From positions 1 through 64,000 of the forward strand of contig JANQII010000223.1 of the NCBI GenBank assembly GCA_028282195.1: 64,000 nt of DNA, read 5' to 3'. The position numbers and the translations under genes are program-made. A model generated the notes under the pieces. It was not told the origin of the DNA. It saw nothing but the letters and a program-made list of their open reading frames with translations, and did no database searches. This document shows positions 17,998-27,380 of this stretch, one piece after another (the stretch's first letter is position 1; each line of letters begins with the position of its first letter). This DNA is from Prolixibacteraceae bacterium. GTDB lineage: Bacteria > Bacteroidota > Bacteroidia > Bacteroidales > Prolixibacteraceae.

Positions 17998-20124
17998 TCA
18001 CTTAATAACAGGAAAGGCACTAATTCTTAATCTTGCTGCCCCCATTGGTATTAGTTCGATTTCCTCGGTTGCTTCATTAGAAATAACCGGGCTGTTCATT
18101 AATTCGCCGCAGAGTTTATGCTCGTCCAGCTTCCACTTCGGTATCTTTTTCCCTTTTGCTTTAATTCGAATTGGTGCTGCCTCTGTGGTAAATGGGAAGC
18201 TATCTGCCGGCCAGCTGCCTTTTACCACTTCAAACGATTTTTTTAAGTTGTTGGCATCATAAACCAAACCATAATTCCAGGCCGAAGCCGGATGTATTTC
18301 CCAAGATGGCCATTTTGTTTTATCAACACCTTTTTGCCATTGCGAATCCCCTATAGCGGTTTCTTCGCTGTCCATTCGTTTGTATTCCTCTTTAATTTTT
18401 AATGAGAAACCAATAGGCCCGTAGTAAACACTTGCACTGTTATGGTTTTTCTCCCAGACTTTCACTTCGAGTTCCATAGGGAATTCCAGAACAATGTTAT
18501 CGCCATTACTCCATACCCTCTCAATCCGAACATATTTTCCGGCAATAATTACTTCATCAATTACTTCTCCATTAATTTTGATACTTGCCTTATTACACCA
18601 TGCAGGAATACGAAGATAAAGCGGGAACCCCACCGGTCCTGAACTTTTAATCTGTAGTCTGATATTCTCTTCAAAAGGATAATTTGTAGTTTGTTTTATG
18701 GTAAGTTTTTTCCCATTAGCAACCTTCGCAGTTACGCTTGATGCAGAATAAAGTGCAGCCAAAAGCCCGTCATCAGGTGTTGCCATCCAAAGGTTTTCGG
18801 CATAATAAGGCCATCCTTGTGCATGGTTATGTTGACAACAACGGGAACTAAATGGGTTCATCATTAAGAAAGGTCCATTGTTATCAATCCCCGGGTGATG
18901 ATTTTCGTGATCGCAAAGAACCATATTAGGTGAAGTAATATAACGTAAAGATCTAAAATCAGGCATTGTTGCTGCCGGATACGTGTTAAAAGCAAGCTCC
19001 TCTGCATGATCCGCCCAAAATGGATCACCCGTAATGCGAAGCATGTGCTGGTTGGAGTTTAATTGCTCAACAATTCCACATGTTTCAATTCCTTGTCGTG
19101 GATCGTCATATCCCGGACGTGCGTTTTCATCAGCACCAAACATTCCTCCGGGAACCTGACCAAAATACTTACGCATTATATTAAAGTTTTCGTAAGATGC
19201 TTCAAGATGCTTTCTTTTTCCACTTAACAGAAAGTATTGAGCAGGTTCCCTAAAACCCTGAGCATGATTTACATTATGCCAATCGATTTGATCGCCAAAC
19301 CATTCCGGCCACTCTGTTCCTTTTCTTTTTTCTTTTCGGCAATGAATCTGATCGAGACCGTGACCACGACTGGTCCAATCGGCCGTATTCCGATGAATTT
19401 TCTCCATCAAATCAAGTAAGAATTTATCACCGGTACGATTATATAACCACATTACACTATGTAGATTATCACCACCACGAATCTTTTGCCAATAAAGGGT
19501 TAGAAACTTATCTTCAGGAAAATCAAGTTGAAATTTGAAATATTTTGTCATCAAATGAATTACGCGCTCATCACCTGAATATTCGTAGTAAGATTGCAGG
19601 CAATACAACATGATCATGTTGCCCCAAAAATCCATGCTCCCATCTTTTCGGAAACTCTTTGGCCCAAAGTTTCCATCTTTTCGCTGTCCCGTAATTGTTG
19701 CTTCTAACCAAATTTTCGCTTCATCAATAATCTTGTTGTCATCAAGTATATAACCCAGATTTGCATAACCTTTCAGCCAGTAAGGAACTTCTTCCCAACC
19801 CCATGTACCAGTACCATCCTCAGATAGCCAGGCGTTATCTTCTTTTTGTAACCACGCGCTAATTTTCCCCAAATTTCCAGTAAGGCCATCTCGCTGTTTT
19901 TCCAAATAGACTTTCAACCATCCTTCGGGCTGAATGCTTCCTACCGGTAACTTAATAAAGGCACTGGGCTGAAGTGGCGGTCGGTTACTTATATAATTTG
20001 AGTTTTTACTATGGGTATTGGGCCTATCGACTACAGATATGTTTGTTTTTTGTAAATTTGACTGACAACCAATAGTTGAGATTGTTATAACTAATGTAAA
20101 TAGTAAAAATAGTTTTAATTTCAT
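17998..20124 (-). CDS. DUF1680 / GH127-type beta-L-arabinofuranosidase lipoprotein
   Basis: A 708-aa protein with a lipoprotein signal (TIGCQSN, Cys at about 20). The helical toroid carries GWEEVPYWLKGYANLGY and GQRKDGNFGP. The zinc-cysteine active-site motifs of the GH127 type are visible: ETCGIVEQ (Glu-x-Cys) and FSSRCCQHNHAQGWPYYAENLWMAT (the Cys-Cys pair). In characterised GH127 enzymes those four residues bind Zn and one Cys is the nucleophile. A beta-sandwich C-terminus follows (LYLRIPAWCNKASIKINGE). GH127, GH137, GH142 and GH146 relatives act mainly on beta-linked arabinofuranose; the exact family needs a search. It lies next to the HTCS regulator. Confidence 0.9.
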   Translation of the reverse strand: MKLKLFLLFTLVITISTIGCQSNLQKTNISVVDRPNTHSKNSNYISNRPPLQPSAFIKLPVGSIQPEGWLKVYLEKQRDGLTGNLGKISAWLQKEDNAWLSEDGTGTWGWEEVPYWLKGYANLGYILDDNKIIDEAKIWLEATITGQRKDGNFGPKSFRKDGSMDFWGNMIMLYCLQSYYEYSGDERVIHLMTKYFKFQLDFPEDKFLTLYWQKIRGGDNLHSVMWLYNRTGDKFLLDLMEKIHRNTADWTSRGHGLDQIHCRKEKRKGTEWPEWFGDQIDWHNVNHAQGFREPAQYFLLSGKRKHLEASYENFNIMRKYFGQVPGGMFGADENARPGYDDPRQGIETCGIVEQLNSNQHMLRITGDPFWADHAEELAFNTYPAATMPDFRSLRYITSPNMVLCDHENHHPGIDNNGPFLMMNPFSSRCCQHNHAQGWPYYAENLWMATPDDGLLAALYSASSVTAKVANGKKLTIKQTTNYPFEENIRLQIKSSGPVGFPLYLRIPAWCNKASIKINGEVIDEVIIAGKYVRIERVWSNGDNIVLEFPMELEVKVWEKNHNSASVYYGPIGFSLKIKEEYKRMDSEETAIGDSQWQKGVDKTKWPSWEIHPASAWNYGLVYDANNLKKSFEVVKGSWPADSFPFTTEAAPIRIKAKGKKIPKWKLDEHKLCGELMNSPVISNEATEEIELIPMGAARLRISAFPVIK

Positions 20125-20289
20125 TTGTCCGTGTTTCTATTATTGATTTAATTAACTACAAAACAAACTTATTTTGAAAGGGCCAAACGGTCTTGGACTA
20201 TTTTCCAAAAGGCATGGACAAACATCCAAACAACTATTCTACTGACACTTACGAGATTTCTATTTAACGAGATAATATTTAGAATGGGA

Positions 20290-23200
20290 CTATAAAAAAG
20301 AAGATGTCTTAAATTCTTTTGGAGAAACACCAAAATGTTTTTTGAAGCAACGAGAGAAATAGGATGGGTCATTAAAGCCTGTTTGGTAAGCTACCTCAGA
20401 AATTGTCAGTTGGTCCGATTTTAATAATCGTGCTGCTTCTTTTGTTCGGATGGACTGAATAAAATCACCGGCAGATTTTCCGGTTACCTCTTTTAGCTTC
20501 AGGTATAAGAGAGAACGACTAACATTCATTTCTTTTACCAGGTCATTCGAACCAAACTCAGGATTTGACAGATTTTTAAAAGTAAGCCGGATAGCTTGCC
20601 TGATAAAATTTTCATCCTTTGTTGTGCGCGTAATCTCTGAAACCTCAATACCTATTTCAGTAGCGAAACGTTTGGTTAGATTAGATTTTAGTTTAATCAG
20701 GTTTTTAATATGGGCAAACAGAATTTTACTGTTAAATGGTTTTTCAATATATATATCGGCTCCGAATTCTAAGCCGTCCGTTTTGTCCTCAGTCCCGGTT
20801 TTTGCCGTTAACAGTATTACAGGAATGTGGCTTGTCCGAATTTCATTTTTTACCTTACTGCATAATTCAAATCCATCCATTTCAGGCATCATTACATCGC
20901 TAACGATAATATCGGGAGGGTTATTTTTAATCATCTCCCAAGCAAACTTGCCATTTTCTGCACTTTCAGCGACATACACAGAATTCAATTCGCGTACAAT
21001 GTAGTTACGAAGTTCTTCATTATCTTCAACCAACAATATTTTAACCGATTGTTTTTCTATAATCACATCCTCAACTTCCAACCCTGATTGTTTTTTTTCA
21101 GCAGATACAATTTTCTTACTTTGTTCAAAACCTGATTTCTGTAATTCATCTTTGGTATATGCTAACTTTTCAACAGGTACTTGAAAGTTAAATGTAGTTC
21201 CCAGTTTTAACTTACTTTTAACAGTAACTTCTCCATGATGTAGCTTAACAAGGCTTTCTACAAGTGCAAGACCAATACCTGAACCTTTCCGTTTCGACTC
21301 CTTATTTTCTACCTGGTAAAATCTTTCAAAAATATGTTCAACATGCTTTTTGGAAATTCCTACACCCGTATCAGAGATAGCAATATCAAGGTATTTGGTG
21401 CCGGAGTTAATCATAGCTGCTGTTACATTTATTTCGCCTCCCTCTGGTGTGAATTTGAATGCATTTGAGATAAGATTATTTAGAATAATATCAATTATCT
21501 TTTTGTCGAACCAAGCTTTTCCGGGAATACTACCTTGTGTGTAAGTAAAGTTAATTTTTTGCTGTTCTGCAAGAGTTTTAAATCGAATATATACATTGTA
21601 AATGCACTCCCCAATATCGCCTTGTTCCACGTTCAATACAAATTGTCCCGTTTCTGTTTTTCTAAAATCCAATAATTGATTTACCATCACCTGCAAACGT
21701 TTGGCATTTCTAAGTATTAACTCTGTTGTTTCTTGCAAATGTTTATCCCTAAATTTCCTTTCTGTAATTTTTTGCAGGGGATCGATTATCAAATTCAGTG
21801 GTGTCCGAAACTCGTGGGATATGTTGGTGTAAAACTTAAGTTTTAACTGATTCAACTCTTCCATTTTTGTCTTCTCCATTTTTGCCCTTTCGAGTTCAGT
21901 TCGTTGTGCAAGCCTGATTAAAGTATACTTCCAATAGCCCAAAATGACAACTACAAAAGCTAAAAAATACACCAAATACCCCCACCAACTTAACCAAAAG
22001 GGAGGTTTTATAACTAGTGAAATGGAAGCCACATCATCAGACCACACGCCATCGCTATTACAACCTTTTACTTCAAAAGTGTAAGTACCATGAGGTATTC
22101 TGGCATAGTTAGCCTGATTCTGATTACCAACTTCCTGCCAATCTTCTTCCAGCCCCCTCATTCGATAAGCAAACGAATTATTCTTTGGAGATGTGTAATC
22201 AATTAATGCAAAACGAAATCCAAGCGAATTTTCATTGTGTTTTAATCGTATTTCTTTTGTATCGTAGATTGCGGTTTTCAAAACAGAATTTTTAGAAGAC
22301 GCCCTTACCGGCTTATTAAACATTAAAAGTTCAACAATTTTTACCTCAGGAATATTTGTATTCTCTACAATTTTATCTGGCCTGAATGAAATCATCCCTT
22401 CAACGGTTCCCAGATAAATAGTCCCGTTGCTGTGCATATATCCCGATTTATAATTGAACTGATTTATTGGTAATCCATCACCAACAGTAAAAAGCCTGTA
22501 ATTTTCTTTCTTTCTATCGTAAACAACCAAACCTTTATTTGTAGTAAGCCAAAGCTTATTTTCATTTTCTTTAATTATTGAATAAATAGTGTTGTCGGGA
22601 ATTGTGGATAGAGCATCAATATACTTAAATTTGTTTGTTGCCGGGTCGAAAGAATAAAGCCCATTGTCAGTAGTCCCAATCCAAATTAAATTATCATTGG
22701 TTTGTTCAAGCGAAATAATATTTTCAGGTATAGGGACATTCGAATCATTTATATATCCGGTTACACTTTTAAATGACTTGTTGTCTTTTGAACTCCGAAA
22801 CAGGCCCCGTCCCCACATTCCTGCCCAAAGGGAGTTGTTATTGCCATTAATAATACTCATACACCAACCTGAATTAGCATCTCCTCCTGGTCTGACAAGG
22901 TTGCCAGTGGTTTCATCGAAATAACTAATCCCCGCCATTGTACCCACCCATACTTTTCCCCTGGTGTCGGTACATAAGGAATAAATATTGTTTGAAGGTA
23001 AATTCCATGGCTTATCTTGCTCATAACTTTGTAAACGAAATTTTTCTTTATCCAGGATATTTAATCCCCCCAAATAGGTTCCAATCCATAACCTGCTTTT
23101 TTTATCGATAGTAAGTGCATGTACATTTCTATAAGACAAGCTATTCCCCCCTTCATCTGAAAAATGCCGGAAAGTTTGTTCCTTCACATCAAAATAGTTT

Positions 23201-24360
23201 AGCCCTCCATCTTCAGTACCAATCCAAAGATTACCCTTATTGTCTTCCACAATCTGACTCAAAGCTTTACCATTTAATGTGTTCTTACTTTTTCCGGCAA
23301 TATAGTGAGTAAAACTGTTCCCGTAGCGAAGGTTAACGCAAACACCACTAAAGAAGGTACCTACCCACATATTTCCCTGTTTATCTTTGCAAATACTGTA
23401 AATGGCATTATCCTGAAGTGCATTTTTATCCTGGAGATCTTGCTGGTATAATTTTAAGCTTTTATCTCTGGGGTTATAAATATTAATTCCAAGCTCGGTA
23501 CCTATCCAAAGTTTTCCATCCGTGTCTAATTCTAAACAATGTACTACATTACTTGAAATGGCTTTTTGACCTTCTGAAAACATAAGAGGTTTAACAGCAT
23601 AATCATTTTTATTTATTTCATATACTCCACTGTGAATTTTTGAAACAAATATTTCGCCTGATAAGCCTTCTATTATTCCAGATAAGCCCTGAGTTAAATT
23701 GGGAACTTTGTCCCCATATACAATTATATGTTTCTCTGAAATTGTATTTAAACTGTCAAGAACATAAATTGCATCGTTTTTAAAAATCCAGTATCCTGCA
23801 TCTTCTGTATAAATTGTTGCTCGAATATTGTCTGTTAACAGATTGCTATTTAATTTCCAGGGTTGTTCAAAGGATTCTAGTTTATGGTTAAATAAAAAAA
23901 TACCTGCATTGGTACAAAAACCCAGGTCACCATTTTCCAATTTAAACAAGTTATTCACATATACATCCTTTTTTGATGAATGAATTGGCTTAAAAACTTC
24001 AAAGTCATCCTTTGTTTTGCTGTATTTTGCAACTTTACCTTCGGACAGAATCCAAACGTCACCATGATAGTCTGCTGCTAATTGCTCAATTTTATTTCCG
24101 GGGATTCCGTCATCTGAGTTATATCTATAATAGTACTGATAAAAGTTTAAACCATCGAAACGCGCCAAGCCTTTTTCAGTTCCAAACCACATGAACCCCT
24201 CGCCATCCTGAACTATTGAAAATACCGTATTATTATTTAATCCATCATTTGAGTTGTAGTGTTTAAATTTTAGCTCACCGAATATGGTTGAATGACTAAT
24301 TACAATTAGAAAAACCAGAAGCAAAATACTTTTAAACCATTTTGAGTATCCCCAAATCAT
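20290..24360 (-). CDS. hybrid two-component system regulator (HTCS)
   Basis: A 1356-aa single-chain sensor, kinase, receiver and transcription factor typical of Bacteroidota PULs. A signal sequence is followed by repeated propeller motifs (DGLNNNTVFSIVQDGEGFMWFGTEKGLARFDG, WIGTELGINIYNP, IWIGTTDNGLYSFDP), a Y_Y_Y domain (YAYRMRGLEEDWQE type) and one TM segment (WWGYLVYFLAFVVVILGYW, about residue 800). The kinase has HisKA HEFRTPLNLI and HATPase motifs NLISNAFKFTPEGG, DTGVGIS and GSGIGLAL. The receiver is ILLVEDNEELRNY with SDVMMPEMDG. The C-terminus is an AraC-type HTH (ISEVAYQTGFNDPSYFSRCFKKHFG). It probably senses a periplasmic oligosaccharide and activates the adjacent PUL genes. Confidence 0.97.
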   Translation of the reverse strand: MIWGYSKWFKSILLLVFLIVISHSTIFGELKFKHYNSNDGLNNNTVFSIVQDGEGFMWFGTEKGLARFDGLNFYQYYYRYNSDDGIPGNKIEQLAADYHGDVWILSEGKVAKYSKTKDDFEVFKPIHSSKKDVYVNNLFKLENGDLGFCTNAGIFLFNHKLESFEQPWKLNSNLLTDNIRATIYTEDAGYWIFKNDAIYVLDSLNTISEKHIIVYGDKVPNLTQGLSGIIEGLSGEIFVSKIHSGVYEINKNDYAVKPLMFSEGQKAISSNVVHCLELDTDGKLWIGTELGINIYNPRDKSLKLYQQDLQDKNALQDNAIYSICKDKQGNMWVGTFFSGVCVNLRYGNSFTHYIAGKSKNTLNGKALSQIVEDNKGNLWIGTEDGGLNYFDVKEQTFRHFSDEGGNSLSYRNVHALTIDKKSRLWIGTYLGGLNILDKEKFRLQSYEQDKPWNLPSNNIYSLCTDTRGKVWVGTMAGISYFDETTGNLVRPGGDANSGWCMSIINGNNNSLWAGMWGRGLFRSSKDNKSFKSVTGYINDSNVPIPENIISLEQTNDNLIWIGTTDNGLYSFDPATNKFKYIDALSTIPDNTIYSIIKENENKLWLTTNKGLVVYDRKKENYRLFTVGDGLPINQFNYKSGYMHSNGTIYLGTVEGMISFRPDKIVENTNIPEVKIVELLMFNKPVRASSKNSVLKTAIYDTKEIRLKHNENSLGFRFALIDYTSPKNNSFAYRMRGLEEDWQEVGNQNQANYARIPHGTYTFEVKGCNSDGVWSDDVASISLVIKPPFWLSWWGYLVYFLAFVVVILGYWKYTLIRLAQRTELERAKMEKTKMEELNQLKLKFYTNISHEFRTPLNLIIDPLQKITERKFRDKHLQETTELILRNAKRLQVMVNQLLDFRKTETGQFVLNVEQGDIGECIYNVYIRFKTLAEQQKINFTYTQGSIPGKAWFDKKIIDIILNNLISNAFKFTPEGGEINVTAAMINSGTKYLDIAISDTGVGISKKHVEHIFERFYQVENKESKRKGSGIGLALVESLVKLHHGEVTVKSKLKLGTTFNFQVPVEKLAYTKDELQKSGFEQSKKIVSAEKKQSGLEVEDVIIEKQSVKILLVEDNEELRNYIVRELNSVYVAESAENGKFAWEMIKNNPPDIIVSDVMMPEMDGFELCSKVKNEIRTSHIPVILLTAKTGTEDKTDGLEFGADIYIEKPFNSKILFAHIKNLIKLKSNLTKRFATEIGIEVSEITRTTKDENFIRQAIRLTFKNLSNPEFGSNDLVKEMNVSRSLLYLKLKEVTGKSAGDFIQSIRTKEAARLLKSDQLTISEVAYQTGFNDPSYFSRCFKKHFGVSPKEFKTSSFL

Positions 24361-24579
24361 ATAGCTTGATTTTAATCAATTAAATATCCACCCTCAAAGA
24401 AGGTGGGTTTTTAGATTATAATAAAATTAAAATATGAGGAATATTCAGCTTGTACTCATATTCAAAACACATGCACTATTTTCCAAATATAGTCATCCAA
24501 AGTAAAAACTTCGTTAATTAAAATTATAAGGTATAGCTATAAATGTTTTAGTTTTAAAAATAAGTTAAAATGGAAATAT

Positions 24580-27180
24580 TTATTGTACAATAATCAATAT
24601 ATCACCAGCAACTAAGTTTAGCTCGATATTAGTTATATGCAGCATACCATCTTTGGTTTTAAAATTTCCTTCTATCTCATTTCCATTTAATTTCAATACC
24701 GGATTATCTCCGTAAGCCGGCACCTCTAGTTCATCAAGAAAAAGCTTACCCCAATCTATAACCACCGTATTAATCTGATCTGAATCAGAAATTTTCTGTC
24801 CAATACGTCCCCAGGCTTCGGCAGTAGTCATAAAACTACTAAAGTTTGTTTGATTAATTTTTGGCGAAAATTTCATTATTCCTTTAGGCCCATTATAATA
24901 ATAATTTTGCAGGGCTTTCAAAATACCCCATGATGCCATAGCACGCCCATAATGGTCGCCACATTCCACTTCATTCCAGGGGTTGTGTTTTTCAGGGCTA
25001 TAACGTTCATGAACAGCTTTTACCAATGATAATCCCTCTTCAATCATTCCATTGTAAATCATTCCCGTGGCAACCTGGTATTCGATACCAGTCCATACTT
25101 CATTACGGTACCTCACACCTGACTTATCCATATGTTCACTAAATGGCCAGGTGCAAATGAATAAGCCCGGCTCACCGGGAACAGCATAAGTGCGTTCAGG
25201 AATATATTTTCTTATTTGAGGGCCAACATCAGGAGCCCAGTTATATTTCCAAATCGATTGAAAGGTAGTGTTTACTTTTTCCGGCTCATAAAGTTCCCCC
25301 AAGCCCACTAAATAAGACCAGGTTTGCCCAAACAATTGATCACTTAAACAGCCTGTGGCATATTGGAATTTTGGGTGTTTCTTCAAGTCAACATCCTGAA
25401 TGAAATAATGGCCGTTCCATAACCTTTCTTCTGATAGTCTGCTTCCCCTTTCAGCAATTTCCATGCATTTTTGGGCAAATTCATGGTCATGCAGAATTGT
25501 AGCCATTTCTGCAGATGCTCTTAAAGCTGCCAAATATAAACTTCCAACGTAAGTATTGGCACCACTAAAATTAATATCATAAGTATTGGGTTGAATTGTT
25601 TCGATTAAACCATCTTCATTCCCATCTTGGTTTATTGCATATAGCATGGCTTGTTTAATCTTCTTCCAATTACGCGACAGAAAAATATTGTCTTTCGAAT
25701 TCAGATGTTCGCGATAGGCTTTTAAAATCGCTCCCATATGTCCGTCCATAAAAACATGTTCTCTTCCATCACGTGATAATATGCCTCCGTCTTCCCTGAA
25801 TGACAGTGAAAAATCAGATTTCTCACGAATACTACGTTCAATTTCCGGGAACAGGTTTGCTGCTGCCTGGGCATAATTATATACATGCGTACAATTACCA
25901 TAGCAAGAGCCAACACCTTCCCAAAGCATAAACTTATTGTCGGCATACCATTGCACGGTTTCAGTAGCAAGTATTGAAACCGGCATCAAAATACGTTGCT
26001 TAAGCCAATACGGCAGATTTGATTTTTCATACCAACTTTTATGAAATTTATATGTACCGTCAACAAGGCGTTTATAGTTGCTACTTATATAATCGGCAAC
26101 ATCCAGCGACGAGTTGAACCAGTTAGCATACATATTTCCCCGTATTGGCCCTTTGGTTTTTATGGGTTTGTTCCAATCCCAGCCCATATCAACATCTTGT
26201 GGACGATTGGGGAAGTACCATGATAAAACATATGTTATTTCGCTTTCTTCCCCAGATTGTAGATTTATATTTGCACTAACAGTTCCAACCAATTCTTCTC
26301 CAGGTAACTTTGATTGTAAGTTATTGTCTCCATTTCCGGTATTTACATTACCGGTTCCCAATAAATTTAGAGCCATGTTTCCATAATACGGATGAAGCGT
26401 AAGCTTATCGTCTTCCGGTACAAAATCCATAAATAAAGTTTTCTTACCCGGACTACTTTGGTCACTGTTCCTGATTTCACCCTTTACCGTGTTTTTCAAA
26501 TCAGCCATCACCATATTTTCTATGTAGCCGGTTAAATTCAATTCAACTTCATTTTTTGAAGTATTTTTAATTTTAAATTTTAAGATTGTAGCCGGATTCG
26601 ATGATTCCCTTAACTGCATTGGAATAAACGGGGAAAATGCTTCCATTTGAATACTTACCGGCAGTTCAAATTGTTTACTCTCGTATAGGACTTTGGCTAT
26701 AGGATATTCCCCGATAAAGCCAATGTTGTCAAAATCATTCTTATTTAACCGCTTTTCTATTGTTTCTCCCTTACTTTCCAGCCTAATTTTAAACCCTTGC
26801 TTAAAGAAACTAAAGGGTTCATACGTTTGATAGCAAACTTTCCATGGGCCATGGGGGGTATCAAAATTCATTTCATCTGATCGCCCGGGTCCTGTATTAT
26901 AAGCATTATTGGCAATCCACCAACAAGCCAGGCTTCCATCTCCGCGCACATACAATTGCCCGGCTCCGATACCTCCTACAGGCATTCCAATCGTTTTTAA
27001 TTCTTCTCCCCTGTATATTTTTTGTTCTCCTTGTTCAAACAAAGATCTCGTCCATTCTTTCGAAAGATTTTTTTTCTGAGGAATGATATGTCCTTCATGA
27101 ATTTGTGCTTTCCCCACCCATCCCCATAAAACAATCGCTGTTAAAACCAATGAAAATCTCATCATATTTATTTTTCTCAT
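24580..27180 (-). CDS. GH116 family glycoside hydrolase
   Basis: An 866-aa secreted protein (signal peptide near MMRFSLVLTAIVLWGWVGKAQ). The N-terminal beta-sandwich carries the GBA2-type motif GMPVGGIGAGQLYVRGDGSLACWW. The helical barrel follows. The predicted nucleophile is the Glu in FMLWEGVGSCYG, which aligns by eye with the LEG motif of GBA2. The acid/base Asp lies in TIQPNTYDINFSGANTYVGSLYLAAL. GH116 includes beta-glucosidases, beta-xylosidases and some D-arabinofuranosidases. It lies downstream of susC/susD and upstream of the HTCS, so it belongs to the PUL. Specificity cannot be read from sequence. Confidence 0.92.
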   Translation of the reverse strand: MRKINMMRFSLVLTAIVLWGWVGKAQIHEGHIIPQKKNLSKEWTRSLFEQGEQKIYRGEELKTIGMPVGGIGAGQLYVRGDGSLACWWIANNAYNTGPGRSDEMNFDTPHGPWKVCYQTYEPFSFFKQGFKIRLESKGETIEKRLNKNDFDNIGFIGEYPIAKVLYESKQFELPVSIQMEAFSPFIPMQLRESSNPATILKFKIKNTSKNEVELNLTGYIENMVMADLKNTVKGEIRNSDQSSPGKKTLFMDFVPEDDKLTLHPYYGNMALNLLGTGNVNTGNGDNNLQSKLPGEELVGTVSANINLQSGEESEITYVLSWYFPNRPQDVDMGWDWNKPIKTKGPIRGNMYANWFNSSLDVADYISSNYKRLVDGTYKFHKSWYEKSNLPYWLKQRILMPVSILATETVQWYADNKFMLWEGVGSCYGNCTHVYNYAQAAANLFPEIERSIREKSDFSLSFREDGGILSRDGREHVFMDGHMGAILKAYREHLNSKDNIFLSRNWKKIKQAMLYAINQDGNEDGLIETIQPNTYDINFSGANTYVGSLYLAALRASAEMATILHDHEFAQKCMEIAERGSRLSEERLWNGHYFIQDVDLKKHPKFQYATGCLSDQLFGQTWSYLVGLGELYEPEKVNTTFQSIWKYNWAPDVGPQIRKYIPERTYAVPGEPGLFICTWPFSEHMDKSGVRYRNEVWTGIEYQVATGMIYNGMIEEGLSLVKAVHERYSPEKHNPWNEVECGDHYGRAMASWGILKALQNYYYNGPKGIMKFSPKINQTNFSSFMTTAEAWGRIGQKISDSDQINTVVIDWGKLFLDELEVPAYGDNPVLKLNGNEIEGNFKTKDGMLHITNIELNLVAGDILIIVQ

Positions 27181-27224
27181 TTATCTATTTATTCTAATAT
27201 CATGTCATGCCTACCCTGACAGCC

Positions 27225-27262
27225 TCCCGAGTACTCGGGAGGCTTTTGGTTTTTGAATGTGC
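27225..27262. repeat. strong hairpin, TCCCGAGTACTCGGGA palindrome
   Basis: GCCTCCCGAGTACTCGGGAGGC is a perfect palindrome followed by TTTTGGTTTTT on the plus strand, so it looks like an intrinsic terminator in the orientation opposite to the genes. It lies between SusD and GH116 and may act as a processing or attenuation hairpin. Its core belongs to the same TCCCGA palindrome set seen inside the decayed tRNAs. Confidence 0.55.
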
Positions 27263-27380
27263 TAAAATACCATAGTACCGTAGTTTACAACGGGTACATA
27301 CCGTGTCAAAAAGTGTCTGTTTAATGAATTTCTAAGATAAGGTGTGTCTTTGTAAACACACCTTATCCTGTACATATAGA

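Noticed and set aside
24390-24412. CCACCCTCAAAGAAGGTGGGTTTTT as an intrinsic terminator
   Set aside because: The T-run follows on the plus strand, while both flanking genes are on the minus strand; the stem is only 5 bp.
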